Numbered from the stretch's first letter, positions 32,763 through 42,163 are shown. The stretch: 64,000 nucleotides of DNA from Micromonospora sediminicola (GCF_900089585.1 NZ_FLRH01000003.1:248001-312000), one strand, 5' to 3'. Notes: generated by a model from the letters alone, not told the origin. Translations and numbers: made by a program.

Positions 32763-33752
32763 ATGGGACCCCGTCCCAACCTGCTGACCCGGCGTACCGC
32801 CGGTGTCGCGACGTCGACCCTCGCGCTGCTGCTCAGCACCGCTGCCGTCGGCGTCGTCCCCGCTGCCTCGGCCTTCTCGGCCGCCCCGGCCGGCGTCTGC
32901 GCCGAGCCGGCCGACGCCCACGGCCACGCCGACGCCCGCGTCGCCAAGGGCGGTCACCCCCGGCTCGACCCGAACGAGCTGACCGCCCAGCAGGTGCGCG
33001 AGCGCGAGGCCGACCTCGCCGCCGCGCAGCGCGAGCGGGCCAACTTCCGGACCGGCCCGACCGTCACCCCGCTGGCGTCCGTGACCATCCCGGTCGTGGT
33101 GCACGTGATCCAGGAGAACAGCACCCGGGCCGGCGGCAACATCCCGGACTCGCTGATCAACCAGCAGATCACCGTGCTCAACCAGTCGTACGCGGGCTCT
33201 ACCGGTGGCGCCGCCACCGCCTTCGCGTTCCAGCTCACGAAGATCAACCGGGTGACGAACCCGTCCTGGTACCCGATCGTGCAGGGCTCCTCGGCCGAGC
33301 GCTCGATGAAGACCTCGCTGCGTACGGGCGGCAAGAACACGCTCAACATCTACCTGGGCGAGCTGAGCGACGGCCTGCTGGGCTGGGCGACCTTCCCGAA
33401 GCGCACGCTGGACAAGATGGACGGCGTGGTCGTGCTCAGCGAGTCGCTGCCCGGCGGCACGGCGACCAACTACAACCAGGGCGACACCGGTACGCACGAG
33501 GTCGGCCACTGGCTGAACCTCTACCACACCTTCCAGGGCGGATGCTCCGGCTCGGGTGACAGCGTCTCCGACACCCCGGCCGAGGCGTCGCCGGCGTACG
33601 AGTGCCCGACCGGTCGGGACACCTGCTCCACGGCCGGCAAGGACCCGATCACCAACTTCATGGACTACACCTACGACTCCTGCATGTACCAGTTCACCGC
33701 CGGCCAGGCGAGCCGCATGCTCACCGCGTGGAACGCCTACCGCGCGGCCTGA
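32763..33752 (+). CDS. Secreted zinc metalloprotease, M43 (pappalysin/cytophagalysin) family
   Basis: The 329-residue preprotein has a Sec signal peptide (about 1-37, ending VVPAASAFSA), a pro-region to about residue 100, and a catalytic domain. The extended zinc motif HEVGHWLNLYH places ligands at H245, H249 and H255, with E246 as the base. A Met-turn follows in NFMDYTYDSCMYQFT. Several cysteines (GGCSGSG, YECPTGRDTCS, DSCMY) probably form disulfides, as in other secreted M43B proteases. AAAGAGG precedes the ATG. It is monocistronic, with a strong terminator. Confidence 0.9.
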   Translation: MGPRPNLLTRRTAGVATSTLALLLSTAAVGVVPAASAFSAAPAGVCAEPADAHGHADARVAKGGHPRLDPNELTAQQVREREADLAAAQRERANFRTGPTVTPLASVTIPVVVHVIQENSTRAGGNIPDSLINQQITVLNQSYAGSTGGAATAFAFQLTKINRVTNPSWYPIVQGSSAERSMKTSLRTGGKNTLNIYLGELSDGLLGWATFPKRTLDKMDGVVVLSESLPGGTATNYNQGDTGTHEVGHWLNLYHTFQGGCSGSGDSVSDTPAEASPAYECPTGRDTCSTAGKDPITNFMDYTYDSCMYQFTAGQASRMLTAWNAYRAA

Positions 33753-33767
33753 CCTCACCCGCACCAC

Positions 33768-33813
33768 ACGACAGGTGCCGGTCCCGTTCTCAAACGGGGC
33801 CGGCACCTGTCGT
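33768..33813. terminator. Bidirectional terminator after the protease
   Basis: A 21-bp stem (33768-33788 with 33793-33813, one G-T pair) and CTCA loop between the convergent protease and PPOX genes. Confidence 0.85.
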
Positions 33814-33826
33814 TTCGGCAGGCGGC

Positions 33827-34372
33827 TCAGGCAGCCGGGCGGCGGGTGTCGAAGCCGTGCCGGCCGCGCCGGCCGTCCGCGGCGAGCGGGTCACGGCGTG
33901 CCGGCGTGGCGCCCCGCGGGTCGAGCCAGACCCGCATCTGCGGCCGGCCGGCACCCGGCTGGGCCACCGGGTCGCGCCGGGTCAGCATCGCCACGTCGAC
34001 GGTGAACTCGAACAGCCGCCAGTCACCCTGCGGCGCCGCCCGGGCGACCCGGGCCAGTCGGGCAACCGTGGCCGGATCGGTCACCGGACGGGCCCGGCCC
34101 GCCACGTAGGCCTCGTCGTCGCTCTCCTCCGGCGGGAAGGAGTGCAGCGCGTAGCGGCCGTCGCGTTCGAGGTCGCGGCGCTTCGGGGAGTCGATGACGA
34201 AGCACCAGAGCCCGTCGGCGGTGATCACCGGGGAGACCGGGTGCACCCGCGGGCCGCCGTCGGCGCGGACCGTGGCGAGGTAGCCGAAGCCCGGCCCGTA
34301 CTGCTGCATCAGGAGGCGGATCTCGTCGGCGAGGCGGGGCTCGTCGGCGGCGAATTCGGACCAGGAAGCCAT
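33827..34372 (-). CDS. Pyridoxamine 5'-phosphate oxidase-fold flavoprotein
   Basis: The 181-residue protein has the split-barrel flavin-binding fold: FGYLATVRADGGPRVHPVSPVI (first strand pair), LWCFVIDSPKRRDLERDGRYALHSFP, and GRARPVTDP. Actinobacterial members bind FMN, heme or F420 and reduce small molecules; the substrate is not known. No Shine-Dalgarno is seen; TAGAAT lies 6 nt before the ATG, so the mRNA is probably leaderless. A LexA-like box lies directly beside this -10, which suggests control by DNA damage. Confidence 0.8.
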   Translation of the reverse strand: MASWSEFAADEPRLADEIRLLMQQYGPGFGYLATVRADGGPRVHPVSPVITADGLWCFVIDSPKRRDLERDGRYALHSFPPEESDDEAYVAGRARPVTDPATVARLARVARAAPQGDWRLFEFTVDVAMLTRRDPVAQPGAGRPQMRVWLDPRGATPARRDPLAADGRRGRHGFDTRRPAA

Positions 34373-34378
34373 GCGGAC

Positions 34379-34384
34379 ATTCTA
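34379..34384 (-). promoter_or_regulatory. -10 box TAGAAT of the PPOX gene, leaderless
   Basis: On the minus strand TAGAAT ends 6 nt before the ATG at 34372. Confidence 0.5.
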
Positions 34385-34400
34385 TCGAACACGTGTACGA
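34385..34400. promoter_or_regulatory. LexA (SOS) box candidate
   Basis: TCGAAC-ACGT-GTACGA agrees with the actinobacterial LexA site TCGAAC-N4-GTTCGA at 11 of 12 defined bases. It touches the -10 of the PPOX gene and lies 51 bp before the dcd ATG, so it could control either. Confidence 0.55.
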
Positions 34401-34450
34401 AGAAGTAGTGCGACACGCAGGTCACCCGTACCGGTCGCTATGGTGTTCCG

Positions 34451-35029
34451 ATGCTGCTCTCCGACCGCGACCTGGTCTCCGAGATCAAGTCGGGCACGCT
34501 CGCGCTGGAGCCCTTCGAGCCCACGCTGGTGCAGCCGTCCAGCATCGACGTACGCCTGGACCGGTTGTTCCGGGTCTTCAACAACCATCTCTACACCCAC
34601 ATCGACCCGTCGGTGCAGCAGGACGACCTGACGTCGATGGTGGAGGTGCCGGAGGGCCAGCCCTTCGTGCTGCACCCGGGCGAGTTCGTGCTCGCCTCCA
34701 CGCTGGAGGTGATCTCGCTGGGCGACCAGCTCGCCGGGCGACTGGAGGGCAAGTCCAGCCTGGGCCGGCTCGGCCTGCTGACCCACTCCACCGCCGGCTT
34801 CATCGACCCGGGCTTCTCCGGCCACGTCACGCTGGAGCTGTCCAACGTGGCGAACCTGCCGATCACGCTCTGGCCGGGAATGAAGATCGGTCAGCTCTGC
34901 ATCTTCCGGCTCTCCTCGCCGGCCGAGCACCCGTACGGCTCGGCCGTCTACGGATCGCGTTACCAGGGCCAGCGCGGCCCGACGCCGAGCCGGTCCTGGC
35001 AGAGCTGGCGCACCTGGCCGACCCGCTGA
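34451..35029 (+). CDS. dcd: dCTP deaminase
   Basis: The 192-residue homotrimeric enzyme converts dCTP to dUTP. Actinobacterial forms can be bifunctional, going on to dUMP. It starts [22 protein letters not shown] and has [35 protein letters not shown], with the catalytic Glu and the nucleotide-binding Ser/Arg residues. The C-terminus [16 protein letters not shown] is the lid over the active site. It is monocistronic, ending at a family A palindrome. Confidence 0.95.
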   Translation: MLLSDRDLVSEIKSGTLALEPFEPTLVQPSSIDVRLDRLFRVFNNHLYTHIDPSVQQDDLTSMVEVPEGQPFVLHPGEFVLASTLEVISLGDQLAGRLEGKSSLGRLGLLTHSTAGFIDPGFSGHVTLELSNVANLPITLWPGMKIGQLCIFRLSSPAEHPYGSAVYGSRYQGQRGPTPSRSWQSWRTWPTR

Positions 35030-35043
35030 CGCCGAACGCCTCT

Positions 35044-35097
35044 TGTTAAGAGGGGCCCCCTCCTATGCAGAATGCGTTAAGAGGGGGCCCTTCCTTA
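35044..35097. repeat. Palindromic repeat, family A, copy 2
   Basis: Arms built of TTAAGAGGGG / CCCC blocks flank the same TGCAGAATGCG loop core as at 13276-13324. Each arm is itself nearly palindromic, so the element contains both direct and inverted repeats. It lies between convergent dcd and NlpC/P60 genes, as a probable bidirectional terminator. Confidence 0.85.
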
Positions 35098-35101
35098 CAC
35101 C

Positions 35102-36136
35102 TCAGGCGGGGCGGCCGTAGCTGTTGATGTCGCCGTCGTCGACGCGCTTCATGGTGATCGGCTTGCCGGACTGGGAGGCGTGCACCACCCAGCCGTCGCC
35201 CACGTACATGCCCACGTGGTGCAGGTCGCCGTAGTAGAAGACCAGGTCACCGGCGCGCAGCTCGGACCGGCTGACCCGCTTCGTCACGTCGTGCTGCTGC
35301 CGCGCGTTGTGCGGCAGCGAGACCCCGCCCTTGGCCCAGGCGGCCATGGTCAGGCCGGAGCAGTCGAAGTGGTCCGGGCCGGCGGCCCCCCAGACGTAGA
35401 TCTTGCCGATCTGGGCGCAGGCGAACTTGACCGCAGCCCCGGCCGGGCCGCCGGGGTAGCCGGCGGGGCACGGCGCCGGGCGCAGCGGGCCGCCGCCACC
35501 CTTGCCGTACACCTTCAGCCGCAGCTTCTCTAGCTTGGCGATCTCGGTGTCGATCTGCTTCTTCTTCGTCGCGAGCTGCGCCTCGGTGCGGCTCAGGTCG
35601 GCGACCATCTGGTCCAGCGGCCGCTTCTTGGCGGCCAGCTCGTCGCGCAATTCGGCGACGGCACGCACCTGCTCCTGCTGGTGGTGTGCGAAGCGGTCGA
35701 GCAGCTCCAGGCCGCTGACCAGGTCGCCCGGCGAGCGGCTGCCCAGCAGGGCGTTGACGGTGGAGAGGTTGTCGCCCTTGTACGCGTCGGCGGCGAGCCC
35801 GCCGACCTGGCCCAACGCCGCGTCCACCCGGGCCTGCAGCGGGGCGATCTGCCGGCCGAGCGCGTCGGCCTGCTTGCGCCGCACCGCGAGCTGCTCGCGT
35901 ACGGCGTTGACCTGCTCGATGACCGGTTCGAGCTTGTTCCAGTCGCGGTCGATCTGGGCCTCGATCTCGGCGACCGAGGGTTCGGCGTGGGCCGCCGTGG
36001 CGCCGCCGGTCAGAACGACGGCGGTGCCGACCAGGGCGGCGAGGGCGGTGGTGAAGCGGGACCAGCGGGAACGCGGCGCGACGAGGGACCGGTCGACCGA
36101 CCGGTTCGACGACGGCCGCGGGGCATGGAGTGCCAC
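35102..36136 (-). CDS. Secreted NlpC/P60 peptidoglycan endopeptidase (under c-di-AMP riboswitch)
   Basis: The 344-residue protein has a signal peptide (about 25-52, ending ATAAHAEP), a long coiled-coil region (55-210), and a C-terminal NlpC/P60 domain (about 225-344). The catalytic Cys lies in DHFDCSGLTMAAW, the His in DLHHVGMYVG and the third polar residue in GWVVHASQSG. It cleaves stem peptides of peptidoglycan, like RipA-type enzymes of mycobacteria. The GTG start follows AAGGAG by 12 nt. The c-di-AMP riboswitch at 36160-36290 controls it. Confidence 0.9.
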   Translation of the reverse strand: MALHAPRPSSNRSVDRSLVAPRSRWSRFTTALAALVGTAVVLTGGATAAHAEPSVAEIEAQIDRDWNKLEPVIEQVNAVREQLAVRRKQADALGRQIAPLQARVDAALGQVGGLAADAYKGDNLSTVNALLGSRSPGDLVSGLELLDRFAHHQQEQVRAVAELRDELAAKKRPLDQMVADLSRTEAQLATKKKQIDTEIAKLEKLRLKVYGKGGGGPLRPAPCPAGYPGGPAGAAVKFACAQIGKIYVWGAAGPDHFDCSGLTMAAWAKGGVSLPHNARQQHDVTKRVSRSELRAGDLVFYYGDLHHVGMYVGDGWVVHASQSGKPITMKRVDDGDINSYGRPA

Positions 36137-36159
36137 CGGGCGTCCGTACTCCTTCTTCC

Positions 36160-36290
36160 TGACCGCCTACCGGGTTAGCTGACGGATTCGGACGGGAAGG
36201 GAGCCGCCCTACCGCAGCTCCGCTGCGGATTCACCCCAGGTACCTGGTTCCCCGGCTCGCCCGTGGGCGACTCGGCGGTGCCGGACCGTC
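36160..36290 (-). ncRNA. ydaO/yuaA-type c-di-AMP riboswitch
   Basis: Read on the minus strand it contains the conserved ydaO blocks in order: GCCGGGGAACCA, GGGGTGAATC, GGTAGGG, and CCGAATCCGTCAGCTAACC with GGTAGGC at the end. CCGCC at the 5' side pairs with GGCGG at the 3' side to close P1. It ends about 25 nt before the GTG of the NlpC/P60 gene. In Streptomyces such riboswitches shut off cell-wall hydrolase genes when c-di-AMP is high. Confidence 0.92.
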
Positions 36291-36507
36291 ACCGACCGGG
36301 TTGGACGGTGAGACTGGCGGCCGACGATTCACCAGAGTAGGAGCCGTCGTTATCGATCCGCAACTCGGGACGCCGTGACACTCCGTACCGACACCTGGGT
36401 GAAGTTTTCTTTCATTAAGGATTACCTGCTGGAAAGGTATTGACCCTCGCGGGTGTGCGGAGTGAGGGTGGGGACGCAGTGACCCCCATCCCTGTCCAGG
36501 AGGTTCG
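36291..36507. other. Divergent promoter region, NlpC/P60 and amidase
   Basis: 217 bp that should hold the riboswitch promoter (leftwards) and the amidase promoter (rightwards). It is AT-richer around 36400-36450. No clear -35/-10 pairs stand out. A short hairpin (about 36289-36312) lies just beyond the riboswitch 5' end. Confidence 0.4.
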
Positions 36508-38541
36508 ATGCACCTCTCCACCCCACCGTCGGGCGGACGGATACTGCTGGCCGCCGCCGTGGCGACCGCCACCGCGCTGGCCGTCACCGGCCCGGTGACC
36601 GCCGCGCCGGAGACGGCCGGACCCGCCACCGACCGGCAACGGCAGTACGCCGCCGCGGCCACCGAGTACGGCGTGCCGCAGAACGTGCTGCTCGGCGTCT
36701 CCTACCTCGAGTCCCGCTGGGACACCCACCCCGGCCAACCCAGCACCAGCGGCGGCTACGGCCCGATGCACCTGACCGACGCGGCACACGTCCTCGCCAC
36801 CCCGGGCAGCGCCCACGTCGACGAGGACGAGGACCCGCGCGGCGACGACTCCCGCCCGCTCACCCTCGACCCGGCCACCGCCGCCGCGCCGGCACGGGAG
36901 ACCCCGCTGCCCCGCGCCTCGCTGCAGACGATCGACACCGCCGCGACGCTCACCGGGCTCGACGCGCAGACGCTGCGCACCGACCCGGCGGCGAACATCC
37001 GCGGTGGCGCGGCGCTGCTCGCGTCGTACCAGAAGGCACTGGGCGGGCCGGTCGGCGCCGGCACCGACGCGGCGGCCTGGTACGGCGCGGTGGCCCGCTA
37101 CTCCGGCGCGGACACCGCCGACGCGGCGGCGGCCTTCGCCGACGAGGTCTACGACCAGCTCGGCCAGGGCGCGACCCGGACCACCGACGACGGGCAGCGG
37201 GTCACGCTGGCCGCCACCGCCGCCCGGCCGGACCGGTCCCGGCTGGCCCGGCTCGGCCTGCGCCACGCCCAGCGGCCGGACGGCCTGGAGTGCCCGGTCC
37301 GGCTGGCCTGTGAGTGGATCCCCGCCCCGTACGAGCAGCTCAGCGCCGACCCGGGCGACTACGGCAACCACGACCTGGGCAACCGGCCGAAGCAGCAGAA
37401 GATCGAATACATCGTCATCCACGACACCGAGGGCTACTTCGGCCCCAGCGTCGACCTGGTGAAGCGGGCCGACTACCTGGGCTGGCACTACACGCTGCGC
37501 TCGGTGGACGGCTACGTCGCCCAGCACATCAAGGCCAAGGACGTCGGCTGGCACGCCGGCAACTGGTACGTCAACGCCAAGTCCATCGGTCTGGAGCACG
37601 AGGGCTTCGCCGGTCAGGGCACCTGGTACACCGAGGCGATGTACCGGGCCTCGGCCAAGCTGGTCCGCCACCTCGCGCTGAAGTTCGGCATCCCGCTGGA
37701 CCGGCAGCACATCATCGGGCACGACAACGTGCCGGGCACCACCGCCGGCACCGTGAAGGGCATGCACTGGGACCCGGGCCCCTACTGGGACTGGTCGCAC
37801 TACTTCGACCTGATGAAGGCGCCGTTCCGGAGCACCGGCACGGCCCGCACCGGGCTGGTCACCATCGACCCGGACTTCGCCACCAACCGGCCGGCGTTCG
37901 TCGGCTGCAACCAGCAGCCGCCGGGCGTCCCGACGCCCACCCCGCCGGCCGCGACCTGCCCGTCGCGCGGCTCCTCCGCGGTGGTCCTGCGGACCGCGCC
38001 GAGCGTGGACGCCCCGCTGGTCAACGACCTCGGGCTGCGCCCGGACGGCACGCCGGACACGATGTACATCTCCGACCACGGCGCCCGCGCCTCCGCCGGC
38101 CAGACGTACGCGGTGGCCGGCCGGCAGGGCGACTGGACGGCGATCTGGTACCTCGGCCAGAAGGCGTGGTTCCTCAACCCGGCGTCGGCGCCGACCGCGA
38201 AGTGGGCCACCGGCTTCGTGGTGACCCCGCGGCCCGGCAGGGCCACGATCCCGGTGTACGGCCGCGCCTACCCGGAGCAGGCCGCCTACCCGGACACCAT
38301 CCCCTACCAGACCATCTCGCCGTTGCAGTACACGCTCGCGGCGGGCCAGCGGTACGCGGTCGGCGGGGTGCTGCCCGGCGAGTACTACCGCGCGGTCTCG
38401 TTCGACGGCTCGGCGCCGGGTGACCGGACCGTGGTGCGCGGCGAGAACCGCTACGTGCAGGTCCAGTTCGGTCACCGGATCATGTACGTGAACCTCGACG
38501 ACGTGCTGGTCCTGCCGTCGCCGATCGGCGCGCCGCGGTAA
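36508..38541 (+). CDS. Secreted N-acetylmuramoyl-L-alanine amidase (Amidase_2) with N-terminal lysozyme-like domain
   Basis: The 677-residue preprotein has a signal peptide (1-32), an SLT-like helical domain (about 40-230: [23 protein letters not shown], with the catalytic-type Glu) and an Amidase_2 (PGRP-like) domain (about 290-445). The zinc ligands are seen in [11 protein letters not shown], the [10 protein letters not shown] motif and [15 protein letters not shown]-terminal beta-rich part (about 460-677), with short SH3-like stretches, may bind the cell wall. CAGGAGG precedes the ATG by 4 nt. The gene is monocistronic with a perfect palindromic terminator. Confidence 0.88.
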   Translation: MHLSTPPSGGRILLAAAVATATALAVTGPVTAAPETAGPATDRQRQYAAAATEYGVPQNVLLGVSYLESRWDTHPGQPSTSGGYGPMHLTDAAHVLATPGSAHVDEDEDPRGDDSRPLTLDPATAAAPARETPLPRASLQTIDTAATLTGLDAQTLRTDPAANIRGGAALLASYQKALGGPVGAGTDAAAWYGAVARYSGADTADAAAAFADEVYDQLGQGATRTTDDGQRVTLAATAARPDRSRLARLGLRHAQRPDGLECPVRLACEWIPAPYEQLSADPGDYGNHDLGNRPKQQKIEYIVIHDTEGYFGPSVDLVKRADYLGWHYTLRSVDGYVAQHIKAKDVGWHAGNWYVNAKSIGLEHEGFAGQGTWYTEAMYRASAKLVRHLALKFGIPLDRQHIIGHDNVPGTTAGTVKGMHWDPGPYWDWSHYFDLMKAPFRSTGTARTGLVTIDPDFATNRPAFVGCNQQPPGVPTPTPPAATCPSRGSSAVVLRTAPSVDAPLVNDLGLRPDGTPDTMYISDHGARASAGQTYAVAGRQGDWTAIWYLGQKAWFLNPASAPTAKWATGFVVTPRPGRATIPVYGRAYPEQAAYPDTIPYQTISPLQYTLAAGQRYAVGGVLPGEYYRAVSFDGSAPGDRTVVRGENRYVQVQFGHRIMYVNLDDVLVLPSPIGAPR

Positions 38542-38553
38542 CGGCCCACCGAC

Positions 38554-38595
38554 ACGGGAAGGCCCCCGGTCCAGCTGGACCGGGGGCCTTCCCGT
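38554..38595. terminator. Bidirectional terminator, perfect 42-bp palindrome
   Basis: The arms 38554-38574 and 38575-38595 are exact reverse complements (4-nt AGCT turn in RNA). It lies between the convergent amidase and second NlpC/P60 genes. Confidence 0.9.
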
Positions 38596-38608
38596 CGGAG
38601 CGAACGGG

Positions 38609-39619
38609 TCAGTACGGCCGGCGGTAACCCGCGACCGGCATGTACTGCAGCTTGCCCACCTGGACCGGTTTGCCGGTGCGCGGCGCGTGCACCATCAGAC
38701 CGTTGCCCAGGTAGATCCCGACATGATGCAGGTCGCTGAAGAAGAAGACCAGGTCACCGGGGCGTGCCTCGCTCGCCGAGATCTTCCGGCCCTCGTTCCA
38801 CTGCGCGCCGGTGAAGTGCGTCAGCGAGATGCCCGCCGCCTTGTACGCGTACTGCGTCAGGCCGGAGCAGTCGAACGAGTTCGGCCCGGTGGCCCCCCAC
38901 ACGTACGGGTCACCGACCTGGGCGCATGCCGTCTTGATCGCGGTACGCGCGGCGCTGCTCACCACACCGTCGATCGACGGGCAGCCCTCCGGGCGGATCG
39001 AGGTCACCGGCAGCATCGCGGTCAGCCGCTTGATCTCGGAGTCGATCTGCTTCTTCTGCGCCGCCAGCTTGTTCTTGCGCTCGATCTCGGTGGCGATCAG
39101 CGCGTCCAGCTTCTGCTTCTGCGCGTTGTACTTGTCGCGGGCCGCGAGCACACCGGCGATCTGCTTGCGCTGGTCGTCGGCGATGCGGTCGAGCATCACC
39201 AGCTGCTCGGCCAGGGTGCCCGGCTTGGTGCTCACCAGCAGCGCGCCCATCTCCTGCGACGGGCCCCGCATGTAGTAGCGGGCGGCGATGTCACCGACCT
39301 TGTTCATGGCCAGCGTCGAGGCCAGCTCCAGCGGCACCATCTTCTTCTGCAGCTCCGCGGACTTCTTCTGGTCCGCCTTGAGCTGGGCGTTGACCTTGTT
39401 GTAGTCCTCGATCGTGGGTTCGAGCTTTTCCCACTGCTTGTCGATCTGGGCGTCGATCTCGTCGACCGAGGGCGCCGCGTGCGCCGGGGCCGCCAGCATC
39501 CCGGCGCCGACCGCGACGGCCGCGACCAGGGTGAGGAGACGGCGTACCACCCGGTGGAACCCGGCCGGACGGCCGGGTCGAGCGCTCGGGGCGTGACGTC
39601 GAGGGGGCATGGTTGCCAC
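38609..39619 (-). CDS. Secreted NlpC/P60 peptidoglycan endopeptidase, second paralogue
   Basis: The 336-residue protein has a basic N-terminus, signal peptide (about 25-50), coiled coil (about 55-200) and NlpC/P60 domain, with catalytic Cys in NSFDCSGLTQYAYK and His in DLHHVGIYLGNGLMVHAP. It is a clear paralogue of 35102-36136; the coiled-coil starts are similar (PSVDEIDAQIDKQWEKLEP and PSVAEIEAQIDRDWNKLEP). The GTG at 39619 has AAGGAG 9 nt upstream. Unlike its relative, no c-di-AMP riboswitch is found in its 170-bp upstream region. Confidence 0.9.
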   Translation of the reverse strand: MATMPPRRHAPSARPGRPAGFHRVVRRLLTLVAAVAVGAGMLAAPAHAAPSVDEIDAQIDKQWEKLEPTIEDYNKVNAQLKADQKKSAELQKKMVPLELASTLAMNKVGDIAARYYMRGPSQEMGALLVSTKPGTLAEQLVMLDRIADDQRKQIAGVLAARDKYNAQKQKLDALIATEIERKNKLAAQKKQIDSEIKRLTAMLPVTSIRPEGCPSIDGVVSSAARTAIKTACAQVGDPYVWGATGPNSFDCSGLTQYAYKAAGISLTHFTGAQWNEGRKISASEARPGDLVFFFSDLHHVGIYLGNGLMVHAPRTGKPVQVGKLQYMPVAGYRRPY

Positions 39620-39789
39620 CGGCACGGACTCCTTTGCAACCGACCGCCGGGCGCCTCGCGAGAGGGAAGGTCGAGGCAGACGACCCACAGCGGTCGGTGC
39701 CCCACATTAGGGAAAGCACCGGGGTGGAATCAAGGCGACCTTTTGTTCAATCACGTATCCGCAATCGGTTGCACACCAAGGGTGTTCAT

Positions 39790-40794
39790 TCACTTGCCGA
39801 CGATGGCCGTCAATACGTCGTCGAGCGTCACCACGCCGAGGGGCCGACGACCGTCGCTGACCAGCACCATGTGCCGGCGCTCGCGACGCATCGCGAGCAG
39901 CAGATCGGCGAGCGTACGGTCCGGCGGCACCACGGCCAGCGGCCGGTAGACGTCGGCCGGCACCGGGGCCCGACGGCTCGCCCCGGCGTATCCGAGCACG
40001 TCCTTGACGTGCACGAAACCGAGCACCCGGCGGGTGGCCCGCTGCACCACCGGGAAACGCGACCGGCCGGTGCGGGTCGCCAGCACCTCCAGCGAGGCCG
40101 GTGAGACGTCTTCGGCCACCGTGGTCACCGTCGACCAGGGTTGCAGGGCGTCGGCCGCGGTACGACTGTGCAGGGCGAGCGCGCCGGTGATCCGGGCGTG
40201 CTCCTCGGCGTCCAGCAACCCCTCGGTCCGCGCCTGCGACACCAGCCCGGCCAGTTCCTCGGCGGTGAACACCGTCTTGACCGCGTCCGTCGCCTCCACC
40301 CGCCACCACCGCAGCACCTGCCGCGCCGACCACTTCATCGCCACCAGCAGCGGCTTCGTGGCCAGGCAGAACGCGAGCATGGCCGGGCCGAGCCAGAGCG
40401 CCGAGGGCTCCGGCCCGGCCAGCGTGATGTTCTTCGGCACCATCTCGCCGACCACGGTGTGCAGGAACACCACCACGGCCAGCGCGATCACGAACGCCAC
40501 CGGGTGCACCGCCGACGCCGGCAGTCCGAGCGCCTCGAAGGGCACCTCCAGCAGGTGGGCCAGCGCCGGCTCGGCGATCGCGCCCAGGCCGAGCGAGCAG
40601 ACCGTGATGCCGAGCTGCGCGCCGGCGATCATCAGCGGGATCTGGTTCATCGCGGCCAGCGCCCAGCGCGCCCGCTTCGAGGTCGCCGCGAGCGGTTCGA
40701 TCACGGTGCGCCGGGACGCGATCAACGCGAACTCGCTGCCCACGAAGAACGCGTTGCCGAGCAGCAGCACCAGGGCGACAAGCAGTTCAGGCAC
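39790..40794 (-). CDS. CNNM/CBS membrane protein (CorC/HlyC-like), second gene
   Basis: The 334-residue protein has a DUF21 transmembrane domain (about 1-170, with LLGNAFFVGSEFALIASRR and GEMVPKNITLA) and a CBS pair (about 200-334), ending RPLGVVTLDDVLTAIVG. It lacks the C-terminal CorC_HlyC domain of the longer neighbour. The family exports or senses Mg2+ or Co2+ in some bacteria; the name hemolysin does not mean a toxin. GTG 40794 overlaps the preceding stop by 8 nt, so the two genes are translationally coupled. Confidence 0.85.
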   Translation of the reverse strand: MPELLVALVLLLGNAFFVGSEFALIASRRTVIEPLAATSKRARWALAAMNQIPLMIAGAQLGITVCSLGLGAIAEPALAHLLEVPFEALGLPASAVHPVAFVIALAVVVFLHTVVGEMVPKNITLAGPEPSALWLGPAMLAFCLATKPLLVAMKWSARQVLRWWRVEATDAVKTVFTAEELAGLVSQARTEGLLDAEEHARITGALALHSRTAADALQPWSTVTTVAEDVSPASLEVLATRTGRSRFPVVQRATRRVLGFVHVKDVLGYAGASRRAPVPADVYRPLAVVPPDRTLADLLLAMRRERRHMVLVSDGRRPLGVVTLDDVLTAIVGK

Positions 40795-42160
40795 CGTCGT
40801 CGGGCTCCTCGGGGCGGACCACCCGGACCTGCTCGATCCGGTGCCGGTCGACCTCCACCACGGTGAACTCGTAGCCCGCGTCGTCGACCGTCTCACCGGC
40901 GACCGGGATGTGGCCGAGCCGGGCCATCAGGAACCCGCCCAACGTCTCGTACGGCCCCTCGGGCAGCCGGAAGCCGGTCTGCTCGACCAGCTCGTCGGCC
41001 CGCAGCACGCCGTCGACCAGGACGGTCCGCTCGCCACCGGGCACGGTCAGCTCCGCCGGCCCGAAGCCGTCCACCGCGTCCGGGTCGAACTCGTCGGCGA
41101 TCTCCCCGACCAGCTCCTCGACCAGGTCCTCCACGGTCACCACGCCGTCCGTGCCGCCGTACTCGTCGACCACGATGGCCAGGTCCGCGCCGGCGTCCTT
41201 CAGCGCGGCCAGCACCCCGTCGAGGTCCAGGCTCTCCGGCACGTACACCGGCTCCCGGGCGACCGCGGCGACGGTGGTGCCGGCCCGACGGGCCAGCGGC
41301 ACGCCGAGCGCGTCCGGCACCCCGGCGACACCGGTGACCAGGTCGAGCGTCTCCTCGTACACCGGGAACCGGGTCCGGCCGGTCCGCCGGGACGCCTCCA
41401 GCAGCTCGGCGACGGAGGCGGTGGCCCGCAACGCGATCACGTCCACCCGGGGGGTCATCGCCTCGGCGGCCCGCTTGTCGCCGAAGCGGATGGTGCGGCG
41501 CAGCAGCATCGCGGTGTCCGGCGGCAGCGCGCCGGCCCGCGCCGAGATGGCGGCCAGCAGTCCCAGCTCCTCCGGGGAACGGGCGCTGGCGAGTTCCTCC
41601 TGCGGCTCCACGCCGAGGCGGCGCACCAGCCGGTTGGCCGAGTTGTTGAGCAGCCGGATCAGCCAGCCGAAGGCGCGGGAGAACCCCCGCATCGGCGCGG
41701 CCGTGGCCAGGGCCGCCGGCATCGGGCGGGCCAGCGCCAGGTTCTTCGGCACCAGCTCGCCGAAGAGCATCGAGACGAGCGTGGCCAGCGCCAGGGCGAG
41801 CAGCCCGGAGAAGCGGTCCGCCCCGCCGAAGGGGTGCAGGGCCGGCGCGACGAGCCGGGCCAGGGCGGGCTCGGCCAGATAGCCGGTGAGCAGCGCGGTG
41901 ATGGTGATGCCGAGCTGCGCGCCGGAGAGCTGGAAGGACAGGTCCCGCAGCGCCCGCCGCACCGTGGCGGCCCGTCCGTCGCCCTCGTCGGCCCGCCGGT
42001 CGATCTCCGCGCGGTCGACCGTGACCAGGGCGAACTCGGCCGCGACGAAGAATGCGTTGCCCGCGGTCAGCAGCACGAAGCCGACCAGGGGCAACAGCGT
42101 CAGAACCAACAGGCCGTCGATGGGCGTGATTGTGGCACGTGGGCGCCGGTGGTGCGGCAC
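40787..42160 (-). CDS. CNNM/CBS membrane protein with CorC_HlyC domain, first gene
   Basis: About 457 residues: DUF21 domain (TAGNAFFVAAEFALVTVDRAE, SGAQLGITIT, GELVPKNLALARP), two CBS domains (about 215-340, with AIVVDEYGGTDGVVTVEDL) and a C-terminal CorC_HlyC domain (about 370-450). It pairs with the shorter relative downstream; such pairs are common in actinobacteria. The start is uncertain: GTG 42160 is used, but TTG 42109, just before the first membrane helix, is possible. It is divergent from the GPP34 gene with only 16 bp between. Confidence 0.85.
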   Translation of the reverse strand: MPHHRRPRATITPIDGLLVLTLLPLVGFVLLTAGNAFFVAAEFALVTVDRAEIDRRADEGDGRAATVRRALRDLSFQLSGAQLGITITALLTGYLAEPALARLVAPALHPFGGADRFSGLLALALATLVSMLFGELVPKNLALARPMPAALATAAPMRGFSRAFGWLIRLLNNSANRLVRRLGVEPQEELASARSPEELGLLAAISARAGALPPDTAMLLRRTIRFGDKRAAEAMTPRVDVIALRATASVAELLEASRRTGRTRFPVYEETLDLVTGVAGVPDALGVPLARRAGTTVAAVAREPVYVPESLDLDGVLAALKDAGADLAIVVDEYGGTDGVVTVEDLVEELVGEIADEFDPDAVDGFGPAELTVPGGERTVLVDGVLRADELVEQTGFRLPEGPYETLGGFLMARLGHIPVAGETVDDAGYEFTVVEVDRHRIEQVRVVRPEEPDDGA

Positions 42161-42163
42161 CCG

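Noticed and set aside
39790..42160. Hemolysin toxin genes
   Set aside because: The DUF21-CBS proteins are called hemolysin-like only by old naming; they are ion-related membrane proteins.
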